Positions 1-12,000 of a DNA stretch of 64,000 nucleotides are shown one piece after another; position 1 is the stretch's first letter; each line of letters begins with the position of its first letter. Under the pieces are notes generated by a model, which did not search any database, was not told the origin of the DNA, and saw only the letters and a program-made list of their open reading frames with translations. A program made the translations under genes and the position numbers. The DNA is taken from positions 19,692,501 to 19,756,500 of the forward strand of contig CM072891.1 in the NCBI GenBank assembly GCA_037013685.1, in the 5' to 3' direction. The stretch is from Acridotheres tristis (Eukaryota; Chordata; Aves; Passeriformes; Sturnidae).

Positions 1-278
1 ACCTATTTGGTAAGATTTCATAAACCCCATTTATTTTTCTGCTTATTAGACAAGAGGGGAAAATTGCCAGCCACAGAGCCTTAAAGCTCCACCTTGTGGA
101 AGATGCCTAGAATATTCCAGTAGGCTTCAGGGAAAAAAGGACTTCAAAACAAGCCTACAATTAATAACATTGACATTTTTCATCACTCACACAGTAAGAT
201 AACTTCTTACATGGATTCTGCAGCAGCAGAAAAACAAGCAGTGGGGGACTACCAATAAAAGGAAAATAAATGGCTGTA

Positions 279-786
279 AACTGAGTCCCGTGTCCAGTTC
301 TGGGGACCTCACTGCAAGAAAGACACAGAAGTCCTGGAGCATGTCCAGAGAAGGCAATGGAGCTGGGGAAGGTTCTGAAGCACAAGTCTGATGAAGAGCA
401 GCACAGGGAGCTGGGGTGATTCAGCCTGCAGAAAAGGAAGCTCAGGGGTGACTTTACTGCTCTCTACAAAGACCTGAAAGAAGGTTATAGGGAGGTGGGG
501 TTGGTTTCTTTTTCTGGAAAAAAGTGATAGAACAAGTGAAAAGAGCCTCAAGTTGTGCCAGGAGAGGTTCAGGTTGCACATCAGGAAGAAATTCTTCAAT
601 GAAAGCATGGTTAAGCATTGGAATGGGTTGCCAAGGCAAGCTGTGGAATCAACTACATCCTTAGGGCAGTTCAAGAAATGACTGGACATGGCACTTAGTG
701 TTGTGGTTTAGTTGGAATGGTGATGTTTGGTCTAAGGTTAGACTCAATGATCTCGGACTCTTTTCCAACCTGAATGATTCTGTGAA
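279..786 (+). mobile_element. CR1 LINE, truncated 3' fragment
   Basis: About 500 bp match the 3' end of chicken-repeat-1 (CR1) non-LTR retrotransposons as I know the family. In order they contain the block with 'gagctggggtgattcagcc', the block with 'caggaagaaattcttcaatg', the stretch 'ggttgccaaggcaagctgtgg', and the terminal 'cttttccaacctgaatgatt' followed by 'ctgtga'. The element is 5'-truncated, as most avian CR1 copies are, and it is diverged, with stops in all frames. It keeps the end of the reverse-transcriptase ORF and the 3' UTR only, so it is not mobile. It lies antisense to MOB2. Confidence 0.88.
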
Positions 787-3700
787 AGGCTGGTTTTGTT
801 TTGTGGCAATGCAATAGTCATCCTGCACTGAATCAGCTGATAGCACCAGCAACAGTCCAGAACACAACTTGCTATCACCTTGTCTCCTGGTTCTTGTGCA
901 TTAGACTTACTCTCTTTGCAAGCAGGAAAACAGAGAATCACAGACAGGTTCACCTGGACAAGGAGCTGACAACCAAAGAATACACCAATCCTGCCAGCTG
1001 GAATGGGTAAGTGACTAACAGAAATTACCTTGCAATAGTGCACTGACTGTAATTTTACACAGGTCTTCCAGAATCTATTCACAGTCCCCCTCCAGCCACC
1101 TATTACAAACTCACTCAGCTGAAAGCTTGTGCTGAGAGCAGCTTGGCACATCCAAGTCCTGCTGCAGCCCTGGGACATTAAAGCACACCGAGCTGGTACT
1201 GCCCTCTGCTGAAAGAACCTGCACAGGAAAACTCCAGCAACTTCTAGTCGATTTTTCCTGAGTCATATATGTACCTTGTTTTTCCTTCTTTCTGCAAGCC
1301 TTTACAGTATCCAGGGTTCCGTTTTATCTTCTGTTTTTTCCTGCTGCTTCTTCCCCAGGAGGGCTACAAAGATGTCCGAAAGGTTTAGGAGTTTATATAC
1401 TGTAATACCAGCACACACAGCTCCAGAAACCAGAGCTGCTGCACTAAAGCACTGTAGACACAGCCCATGTTTTTAGCAATGTAAGTGGAAACAGATAAAA
1501 TCATTAAAAAGAACAGAAAGTGAGGCATTCAAAAAGAGCCCTATAAAAATTTAAATTTTTCCTTTGTCATCTGCAGTACAGCAATCATACAATACTGTCA
1601 TGAGATGTTCTTTTGTGTAGTAAACCCAAGATACTTACAGAACGTATATCCATGTCCATTTAATACTTGGAATTCGTAAAATTACCATACTTAGTAACTA
1701 ATTACTAGCAGTAATCACATTACTTTCTCTGATACGAACTTTGCAATGTTTCTATTTTTGATCAGTTGCTCCGCTTTGAGATTCAGACATTCAGAACAAT
1801 CTGAAAATCTGAATAGCTTAAGGACTGAAATACCATACCAAATCTCAAAGTGCAGTGCTTTTAGCAACAAAACAACATCTGGCCTTGGAACAGTAAGGAG
1901 CACGAAGTTTGAACTGCTTGACTGCAGGATCCCTGTACATTCAGAGAAAATGCAAAGAGGGAAGAGCATCCCTGGAGCTCAGCAGAGAGCAGGGAGCTGC
2001 AGAGGGAGCCCGCTGCCCGCAGCTCCCCAGCTCCGGAAAGGCGGGGACCGTCCTGTCAGCTCAACCACAGCCTGCGCTTGCTTTCATTTCTCAGCAGTGA
2101 TCGTATCGGGAAAAAATAACCTGCGATTACTCAGCAGCCTGACGTGTTGCTGCATGGTACCCTTCGAGTAAGTATGTTAAAACTGGTGCTTGTTTTAAAT
2201 TACACTCAATATTTTATTCTTCCTGTTCTTTACAACTCCGAGTGACCTTTCGACTTCACACAGGGCTTCTGTGGACGACATCCTTGGTTGTTCACTTAAT
2301 ATCCTGGTTTTCCCCTTTACTCAAAAAAAAAAGAAAACAAATCCAAAGCAAAAAAAAACCCCTCAGCCTTTTACTGCAAGAAAAATGTTTGCAGCCTCCA
2401 TGAAGTCTTTATAATTTTCACTGTTGGTAGCTGTTATCAAAAGAGCCCAGATACAGCAGAACAAAACATTAAGTTTATTAACAGATTTTAAAACCAACAG
2501 AAGAGATTAAATATACTCCAGCACATAACCAGAAACAATATACTTCACCTTCGCACACTGCAGTCCTTTGGATTAAACTATCAAGTCTTAATATAAAAAA
2601 GAAAAAAAACCCCTCACTTACAGTTTTTCTTCCAAAATGCAGAAGTGTATTTAAATTTTGTATAGTTCATGGAACAGGACCAAAATCATCATAATAAAAA
2701 CATTATGTATGGATGGGAGGCCAAAAGCCCACTTGTGTATTAACAATGACACAGACCTTCAAAAAATGACATTCCACAGCAAACTACCAGTAGTACCTGT
2801 CATCACTGGCAAGTGAAAGCCCCTTGTTTAAATGTAGCTTTATTACTCTTCATGAAATTAGAGATAAAAATGTCTAAAAATGACACTTCATACATTGAAG
2901 TTTCAAAGCCACTGTCCTCACTCTGAACCCCAAACACGCCTGTGAAGAAGGAAACTATCATTTTTTAACCCAATAATCTCCTTTTGCCCCCGTACCTTGC
3001 TTCAGCTACGCTTGTGTGCACATTCTAGATGCAATGGTTTGGATTAGTTTACTCAGAGCACTGATCACTGCATTCAAGAGCAGACAGGCCCAGTTTAACT
3101 TATGTAACCTCATTACCAGATGACTGCAGGAACACAGTGACACTGAGAAAGGAAGTGCCTTTTGTAAGTTGTTTGCAGGTTTGGTTTTTTTGAAGAAAGA
3201 TGATATATATACACCTTGAAAAAGACATGCAACCAAATTGTTCTTGTAACAGAAGCAGTAACACATCTGGCCTAGTCCCAGTCAGTCTTGTTGTGATAAA
3301 ACCCTATCATGTTTCTAGCAATTTCTTCCTTAGAAATCAAGAGCACTACAGCTAGATTATCTCTTGGAAAGCCCCAAGTGCTGCTACATGCTTTGTCACG
3401 ACAGCACTCTGTATCTTCCTGCTTGGCAGCCTCGCCATACATTATCACTCCCTGACTCAGCTGCTATATGCTCAGTTGTTTGGTGGGGAGTGACTGTGCC
3501 TGCTCAACCACTTAGGCTGCAAGCATACAAAGAGCATACATAGCATCAAAGGGCTTGCAGGAACTGACAATTTTGATTTTTAATCCACAACTTCAATTAG
3601 ATTAATCAGCCTACAGAATGAAAATTCATTAAATTCCAAAGATCCCTTCAATAAAACCACAGGAGAGACCTGTCTGTCCATGGAAAAACACTTTCTCCAT

Positions 3701-5471
3701 CATTAATAATTAAAACAGCAAAACTTCATAAATGTAAGGCTGGACTCAGGCTGCCCAGCTATACTGAGAACTACATGCAAAAGGTATAATTACGGGAAGA
3801 ATGTTCCAGGCAGAGTACAAGAACTGGGCAGAAAGCTCAGAACCATGAGAAATTCATGCCTGTTTCATCTTACAATAATAAAATGAGACAAGTTTATTCA
3901 TCTCCACCTTTCACAGAAATTACAACCCATGGAGACTGAGTACATGGAACAAAATGCATCAATTTGCCACAATAATGCACTCTGACAGCAATACACATAG
4001 CGTGACCTTTAATCCATGTAGGCCTCTTCTGCACATTTAAAAGGGAAGTTTGGAAGCATGGAAGCAATGACAGATTACATGAGTGTCATTGACAAGTCTT
4101 TCCACGTGTTGTGTTATTTTAATGTATTTAATAACCAAAGACATCAAGTAATTCTGTTGCCACTATCCCAACTGAGGTTTCATGCTAAGGGCAGTTATGC
4201 TTATGGTATCCACAGCTCTCAATTATAATAAAGGACAAAATTCCAGCACAGGAGGTTATTAGCAGTTAAAAACTATGAATCCTTATTTGTAATACTGTGA
4301 CAGAACTTGACCACTACAATTTAAAATAACCAATCAGAGGAAACTTCTTAAATAAAAGGATGTGGACATAATACTAATTTCATTGGAAATTAATATCCAT
4401 GCAATACACAGAGATTATAATGAAAGTAATGGAAAGTATTTCTGAATTTGATACATGAATGTACAGAAAGACAACATTTTTCTCCTTAATTAGCATGTTC
4501 CCTCTACCTGACCTTTGAGATCTTTTTTATGAAGCCTGAGAAGACCAACATTCTGGAATGTTGTCCTTGCCCAATGCTAGAGGAGATTTAAAATACAGGC
4601 AGATGAACAGGCAGGCTAGTCCATGGTTTGTCCTTTCACATCTACATAGGTAAAATAACTGAAGGCAGCTGAAGAAAAACTGACAGCACACTCAATTTCC
4701 TCTTAAAGAACAGGAAATCCATGTTTTGGTTCCCTGAGTAAAACTGTTCAGAAAGACGTCAACACACACACAAAAAGGTAAACATATCTGGCCTGCAATG
4801 ATATGACAAACTTAATATTCGGCCTTTTTGTGCACTTGGAAAATGTAATACCTTCTGAATGTACATTTGTATTTATTTATTTCCTGCATTATCTACAGCA
4901 GCACACGTAGGGAAGCAGCTGGACTTTGGAAATTCAGCTTCTCTCTGCTGCTATTCATCCTAATGTTACATAATGGACCAGCTTCTATAGTGTGACTGCC
5001 ACCCTTGTCTTCAGGGTCTGCTTTACAGAGTTCTCTACAGTAACCTACACCACAAGATCAGTATCTCATCATAAAATCTTTTGTGTCTAGCTCATTGGCA
5101 ATGTCAGCATTATACCCTTAACAGAAATGACCTAATCCATCTTAGTCTGCATGGAAAGTAAAGGACTCCTCAATTATCTTCAAATATGTGACTTTAAACA
5201 TACTGCAGTTATCAAAGGCAAACACACACCCTTTGGGTTGCTGGGAAACAGGACTTTTCTAGTTTGCCTGCTTTAATACAGGATATACACACCTGCAGTA
5301 CAGCACAATGACAGGAAAATCAAGTTGATTTTCCCAAAGTATTATTTTCTCTGATTAAAAATTCCCAGATGCAACATGCTGTTTTCACCTATGGTTCCCT
5401 CTACCCCCCCCCCATGCCTACAGTATATTTGATTCTGTAAGTTATTTAACTTGAGTGGTCATTATGACCAT

Positions 5472-5517
5472 ACAAAAAAAAAAAAAACAAACCAAAAAAA
5501 AACAAACCCAAAAACCA
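5472..5517. repeat. A-rich/AAAC simple repeat
   Basis: Runs of A broken only by C, with 'caaacc' and 'caaaccc' units. On the MOB2 sense strand it is T/G-rich. No gene is implied. A ten-base C run lies just to the left (5404-5413). Confidence 0.8.
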
Positions 5518-8500
5518 CTGTCAGCCACCAAGGTTGAGCACAGTAATACTTCTCATCCACAGACATGGAAAAAGCACCTTCCAAAACATGCACTTTCCAA
5601 AGCACTTCTGCTATGTAGAGGGTTCAAAACCATATCCTCACAAAGGCAGAAGAGAAATAAGCCTCATTTCTCCTTACACCTTAAATAAATGTCTCACATA
5701 CTGGCCTCAAAATCACCCTTCAACCCTACAGTAAAGTTCATCAAGGTCCCAGACCTCAAAAAAATAAACCACACAAGCAAACTTACATGTTGAAAAAGAA
5801 ACTAACATTGTACATTGAATAAAAAGTGCTCACTAAAGCCACTGTAAAGATATCACAAAACAAAATATTGAACAGATCAGCATGATTAACATTTTAACAG
5901 TCATCACCAAAACGACAATAAATAAAATATATGCAGTAACATTTCATCAATTTGCTTTATAAATCCATAGTGCAGGAGTCAAACCTAGAAATTAGGTAAA
6001 AGTAGTTTGGATGTTTCAGAAAGAAATTTAAGAAACTATCTTCCCTCCAGCACACCACATATATCCCAAGCTTTTTCCAAAGAAAATTAATCACTTCCCC
6101 ATTTAGAATTTCTCCCTTTCTTGCTTAGAGACCTGTAAGAGGGGTATCACAATATTAAAGGTCTGCCATTACACTTTTCTTTCTCCCAGCTTACATAGAC
6201 CCCTTACTTACAGGCTAAGTAATTCGTTTACTGTGGAAATTTTTCCCAAAGGGGTAAATTGTAGTTTAAGGACATACTCCAGCACCAACACATTTCTTGG
6301 GAGAGAAATTGACTTAAAGTAAAATACAGAGACAAATCGCATACTCAGTGATTATTACTGCTGTTCTGACTTCCAGGTTAATAAGAATTTAACCACTCTG
6401 CATGCAGCACCAAGAGGAGGTGTATTAGTTCACATCTCGGGAGACTTAGCCCAGCCCAATGTAACTTTTATCAGTTGTGCAACACAGCTGCAATTCAGAC
6501 AGCCCCTTCACACAGCCACAAAAACTAATGCAGGAAGTCCTCCACTTCCTCTCATTATCATTACATTTGCAATAGAAGCAGCAGCATCCTTTGTATGAGC
6601 ATGTACCTTCTCGATTTGCTGCACAGTGTCCCTCTGGAAATGTGTTACAAAGAGACCCCAAGCACAACACCCTCCACCTTCTCTCTCTGAGCCTGGGACA
6701 CAGAACAGTCACCTCCCAAGGTCATTATGAGGAATACCATTTATAACTTGCTAAGCTTAAGAAGCTGCACAGTTCTGCATAGCTGTCAGTTCAGGGCAGC
6801 TGCTTAAACCCAGGGCAGCAGCGAGGGAACAATTTCCCCTTCATAAAGGTCTTGGTTCTCTCACAGAAATCTCACCTTAATGAGAAACACCTCGTAGATC
6901 AGGTGACATTCTTACATGACAGCAGAAACATAGCTTTAAATTAAAAAACTGAAGGGCAATTCATCTTTGTTGAGGAAGAGATGAATGTATATTTCAGATC
7001 CTTAATATTAGTGGTAGCCTTTCTCTTAAGGAAAGTCCTTAGTTGGAAATCATTTCTATAGATAATGGAATCTTCCAAATGATTTCCTTCTCAGGGACTG
7101 CAAAATCTGTTTGTAAAGATGCAGCAGTCCACAGCAGAGGGAAATCACCCTTGAAAACGTTTGGTCATGAATAATGCATTTAAAACATGTATTACCTAAC
7201 AGGCAAATGCATTACAGATTTAAAAGCCAATAAGTGAAATGGGAAGGTTTTTTTGAAATTAAAATCAGGGCACTGTGTTTTTCCGGCAATGACTAACCAC
7301 AAGTGACAAACTAGTTTTAAATACGAAGTTTGCTGTTATAGATCTCTTCTGAGACATGCAGGTCTCAGACTTCTGCAGAAAAATTATTAATGAAAAATGT
7401 TTTCATAGTTATCATGTTACTCCAGTAAAGAAACACTAAGAAACTCAAAGCCTGATGGAAATGGAAATCTAAGCTGAAGCCACAGGACCCAGGAGTGTCA
7501 CATTTCCTTCCCTTTGACTCAGGCCTGGATATTCTAGGCAAAATAAACCCATCCAGGATGGTAAAGTATGCCTCTCTGACAAACCTGCTGCAGCACTGAT
7601 GTTTTCAGAGGCTTCTTTGAAAATGTGGTATAAAGAAGAGATCTATCTACCCTAAAAATTAATGTACTCAAAACACTGTTTAGAGCTCTCTATTGTAAAT
7701 GCTGTCAGAACTCATTGTAATGCCAGATGTATCTTAAATTCCTGGTAGTGTTTCACAGATAACTTAGAAACAAAATACAACAGTAGCTCTATTGCCAACT
7801 CTTGCTTTCTTTTAAAAAAACGTATAAACAAGCCAATCTGAATTGAAATCATTGTGTTTCAAAACATCATCCTCACTACCACTATCACTTATTTCATGGG
7901 CTACCACCAGAATTATTTCTTATTATCCAGTCAGTCAAAATATAAGCATTTTTGACAGCGTGGCTTAGTAAAAATATTAATTCATTTTTTTCCTATTTCA
8001 GGGAAAATATTCCATTTACAAAGTATAATTTTTCAAAAACCCACATAAAAATATCTGAATGGTAGAGAAGTTTCAAGCTTGTTTCTTCAAATGGCTTGCC
8101 GTTAACTTTTCCTTTTAGCTGGAATCAAGAGCGAATTCTTCACTATTATTAACAATACTCTTTCTGCAGATTAGCCTATTACCCAAGCAAAAATTTTCCT
8201 GTTAGACTGAAGAGTATGAAATGTACACAGAATATAAATTTTTAAACATTTTGGATGTGATTCGCAAGATTCTTTCTAGCGGCTGAAAACTTGAAGTTAT
8301 TTTTCTGACTCCTGCTCTTTCTTCAGGCCTGCAGCAGTAAACAGAGGTTATCAGCCATCCCTGAGGTGCTGTGCTAACAATCACTGCAGAACCTACACCC
8401 ACAAACTTTCTCCAAAATCAACAAGTGAGAGCAAAGCTCAAAGTGATAACTATATCCATGCTGACCAGTGGAAAACCACCTGCAACCTACATACCCCAGT

Positions 8501-10775
8501 CTTACACCAGGGAGGGAGGACACACTGAAATTCAGTCACAACCTGGAGTTACTGGTGGCAACCCATTCCCTAATATTCGAGGTGTGCTGCATTTTCTGGT
8601 ACCATGGTCTGTGTAGATAAAGTCATCATCAGGAAAGAGCTAAACAAAAAAAAAATTCATTTGTCCCTTAGGCTATCTCGATATTTATCATGTTTACCAA
8701 CAGCTTAACAAGATGCAGACTAAATATCTCAAGGATATCACCATATGTGAGTCTTTAAAATATCAGCAGTTCTCAGTAACTTTCCAAAAGTTACCATTTT
8801 AGAAATGGGAAGTGAAAGACAAAAGGGAGCTGGAGAGATGTGTCTGAAGTCACCTGGCATGCTATGGGCAAATTCAAAATAAAAACCCCGTTCTGCTGGA
8901 GTCCTAAACAAGCTCTCTGTAGAGACAACAAGAAAACCTGAAATCCAGTTAAGTCACATCAAGAGCAGCTTCACTTGTTAAGCAAATTATTTTATTCCAA
9001 GTTCACCAGCATTTCTTAGTAAATTCTCCTAACAAATATTTATAACAATATGAACACAACAGAATTCTCTCCCTTGCCCCCTCTGGAAATACAAGGAGAC
9101 TTAATTGCAAGGAGCAAGTTTAGAGGTATTTTATGATCCTCACCAGAAATGGTTCTTCAAGGACTCAGAGGGTGGAAAGCTAGACAACTTTTCACATTCA
9201 TGTCTCTTTGATAGGCCTATAGCACATGTTCATCACAACCAAATGCAGACTTTGGAAAGCTTTAGTGGTGCACAGATGTTTCTCCAAGCAACTCGGGCAA
9301 GAAATAGACTGATTCATCATCAACAAGAAACTCTAAACTAAATAGAACCTAAAATTCACTAGTTAACAGAACTCACAGCACTACCCTTAAACCCTGCTGA
9401 AGGACACTGGCTAATGAGGAAACAGCAATTCTCAACACAACACATAGTGTACTTTCAGGTTTCTCTCTTGAGCTAAACCAAGCAGGCCAAGGGATGCTGA
9501 GAACAGTGGGAAAAGCTACATGGCTTGTTAAAATAGGGATTGTTGTCTTTTTTAACTGGCTAATGTAATCCTTTCCCTCCAATTTTAGTCAGCAAGAAGG
9601 TGATATTTAAATAAGTGGCTGCGGGCATTACATTTCTCTTAGAATTATCATCCAGCATTGATTTGGTTTTGGTAATTGCCTTTGGACATTCTAGAACAAC
9701 AGACATCATGAAATATACACTGATGAAGAAATGAAAGAGTTTTTCAGACAGCCACTACGCACTTATCTGGTACTGCAAGTAATTTGTCCTCTTGTTTGTA
9801 TCTGAAAGCAATGTTAAGCTGAGGGAAAAACATTTCAGAATAAATGGGAGACCTAGCATAATCATAGCCAACATTACCATGAAACCTGCACCATTAAACC
9901 ATGTTTATGGGGAAGTGAAGAAACTGTCCAACAGTCTTGTGTAGGTTTGTAAAACCATTATCAGCAGGAATTTAAGAGCTGCAGGTTTGAATTACAAACG
10001 TTGGAAGACCAATGCACCAAACCTTACAACGTACTGTGATTTTGGAGTTTTTTCATTTTCAGTGTGAAAATAAGGCAGAAGTAACTACCACGCACTCACC
10101 TGCACAGAAAAATGCTCTGGTGCAACACAAAGCTTTTCAAAAAGCTCATGTTGTGAATCTGAAACTTGGCTCAAACTCGGATAGGGCAACAAGACACTCA
10201 TCCAACAGCTGCTGGCTGTTTTCATCACAGGGAAATACCTCCAGTTTGCAGTTGTGTTCTTTCACAGCTGCACAGTCCCCATGAATCCATACAGCAGCCC
10301 ACAAATATTAGTTTCAGCTCTCCCTCTGCACTCCTGCACTGGGAACACGCAGATGGTAGGTGCCTGCACACTGGGTGCTTCTCTGTTTTGGATGGCTGTT
10401 GAGATAGCACTGGCCTTAAACACCCATTGGCCTCGAGTGGGACAATCTGGTTTGTGCTTTGTTATTCTAATATATGGATTTGCATAGCATTCTTGAAATA
10501 GTTTGCTGGAAATTGACTACTTGGACTTAGTTTTCTAAACGGCACTGTCCTCCCAGTCGTTAAACACTTGGTGGAAATCATATTCCAGCTTTTATACTTC
10601 CATCACTTGTGAGGAACAATTTCTTCTCAATCATCAGGAAGCACTAAATTACCAGCCTGCATTCCACAGTGTAAAAAACTGCATTGTACAATCAGGTGAA
10701 GTAGTTTTCCATGTTTTTCCTAAAATTATTTCATCCCACCAACGTGAACTATTCGAGAACAACATGTGACACTAA

Positions 10776-10947
10776 TCACAGATTTTCCCTACTAGAAAGC
10801 TACAAAGCATCATTACCACATCCTTCAATTAAGGACAGGGTGTTCTACTTCCCTAACAGCGTCACATTTTGCCCGATAAATAACTACAAAGCATCATTAC
10901 TGCATCTTTTAGTTAAGGTTGCAGGGGTTTGCTTCCTTAATGGTGAC
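10776..10947. repeat. Imperfect tandem duplication, period 84 bp
   Basis: Two adjacent diverged copies share 'ctacaaagcatcattac' (from 10799 and from 10883), then 'gcatctttt' or 'acatccttc', then 'ttaagg', then 'cttcc(c/t)taa'. The shared phrase recurs exactly 84 bases on. The flanking half also pairs ('cacagattttccc' against 'cacattttgccc'). I see no coding or transposon signature. This is most simply an old local duplication. Confidence 0.75.
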
Positions 10948-11941
10948 TAACAGTACCTGAGCTACAGGAAAAGAGCACAATTCCCCTTCTCCTGCTACCT
11001 GCAGATTTGATTAATGGTAAGAAGCTGTTTTGTAATCAGCGCTACAGAGAGCAAACTCCAAGACAAGCTCAGATGAGTGCCTGGTCTTGCAAGAGCCAGC
11101 ACATTTCTTCTGCAGTGTTTCTTCATACATAAAATACTCAGATCCTAGTTAGGAATTTGAGGGTGAAAGTTTCTGCACTTATTCACTTTAATTTTATCAG
11201 AAGGCAATATTGACCACTACAACTATATGTACATATATAAACCACTCCAGAAGTACAACCAGAAATCCCAAATGCTCCTGAGCAATAGCACTGGTATTTG
11301 CAATACCATGGTGTCACCATCCCTTGAAAGCAGAAAACCAGTATTTTGCTGAGAACCAGAAGATGCGACTACAGAAAAATTACTCTTGTCAGGAGATGCC
11401 TGTGCTCTGTTCTGAGTGGCAAGGTACCCCAAACCAAAATATATTATCCTTTAAGATGAAAATCCCACTGAAGTTTGTCTAATGGAAGAATTCAACTTCT
11501 CCTTAGCAAAATGGTTGTGTAATTTTTGGAAGTGCATAAAACCAGTTCTAATTTATGATGCACTGCTTTTTAAAGTTAGCTTCAGTTCCAATTAAATCAC
11601 AAGTGGCATGGCTGAGAGCACAGTATTTTCTGCTCTGCTGGGGTGGCCGGGGTCCAGGCCATCTGTGTGGAATGCAAGGCAGGACATTCCACCCTTCCGC
11701 CAGCATGTCCAGCGGTGCCAGCCGCTCCTGCAACCCGCCAAGGGGACAGGGAGGGATCGGCTTTTGTTTTCCTTATTTGTTTATTTGCTTTACTCTGGCA
11801 GCAGGCAAAGGGCTCTTCTCTTGCCAAGTTCATTACTATTGTAAAATGTTCCCAATTACACTGAGTGAAGCACTACATTGAGAAGGGGAAAAAAAAAAAC
11901 CAACAAAAACTTTAAACTTTACAATTAAACTACAGAACTTT

Positions 11942-12000
11942 TTAAGTCCAGCTCCCACCTGTTTCCTTGATTTTAGGAAACAGGTGGGAGCTGGATTTAG
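11942..12000. repeat. Perfect 21-bp inverted repeat (26-bp stem with wobbles), 7-nt loop
   Basis: The left arm (11947-11967) and right arm (11975-11995) are exact reverse complements over 21 bases, separated by the 7-base loop 'tgatttt'. Outside the perfect arms the stem continues through G-T, A-T, A-T, T-A and T-G pairs, giving 26 paired positions. Each arm contains the E2-box CACCTG/CAGGTG. The flanks are ordinary AT-rich intron. There are no target-site duplications or transposase-like termini that I can recognise. It could be a template-switch palindrome, a MITE relic, or a short hairpin RNA source. The stem is shorter than a typical pre-miRNA. Confidence 0.92.

Noticed and set aside
1195..1215. 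'actgccctctgctgaaag' and 40888-40907 'gcaccatctgatgg' as CTCF-like words
   Set aside because: Both deviate from the CTCF core at important positions. They cannot be judged without a matrix score or ChIP data.
2460..2520. Reverse AATAAA-like words (near 2474, 3893, 8991 and others) as possible 3' ends of genes inside MOB2 intron 1
   Set aside because: Such words are frequent in AT-rich introns, and no coding exons or transcript structure accompany them.
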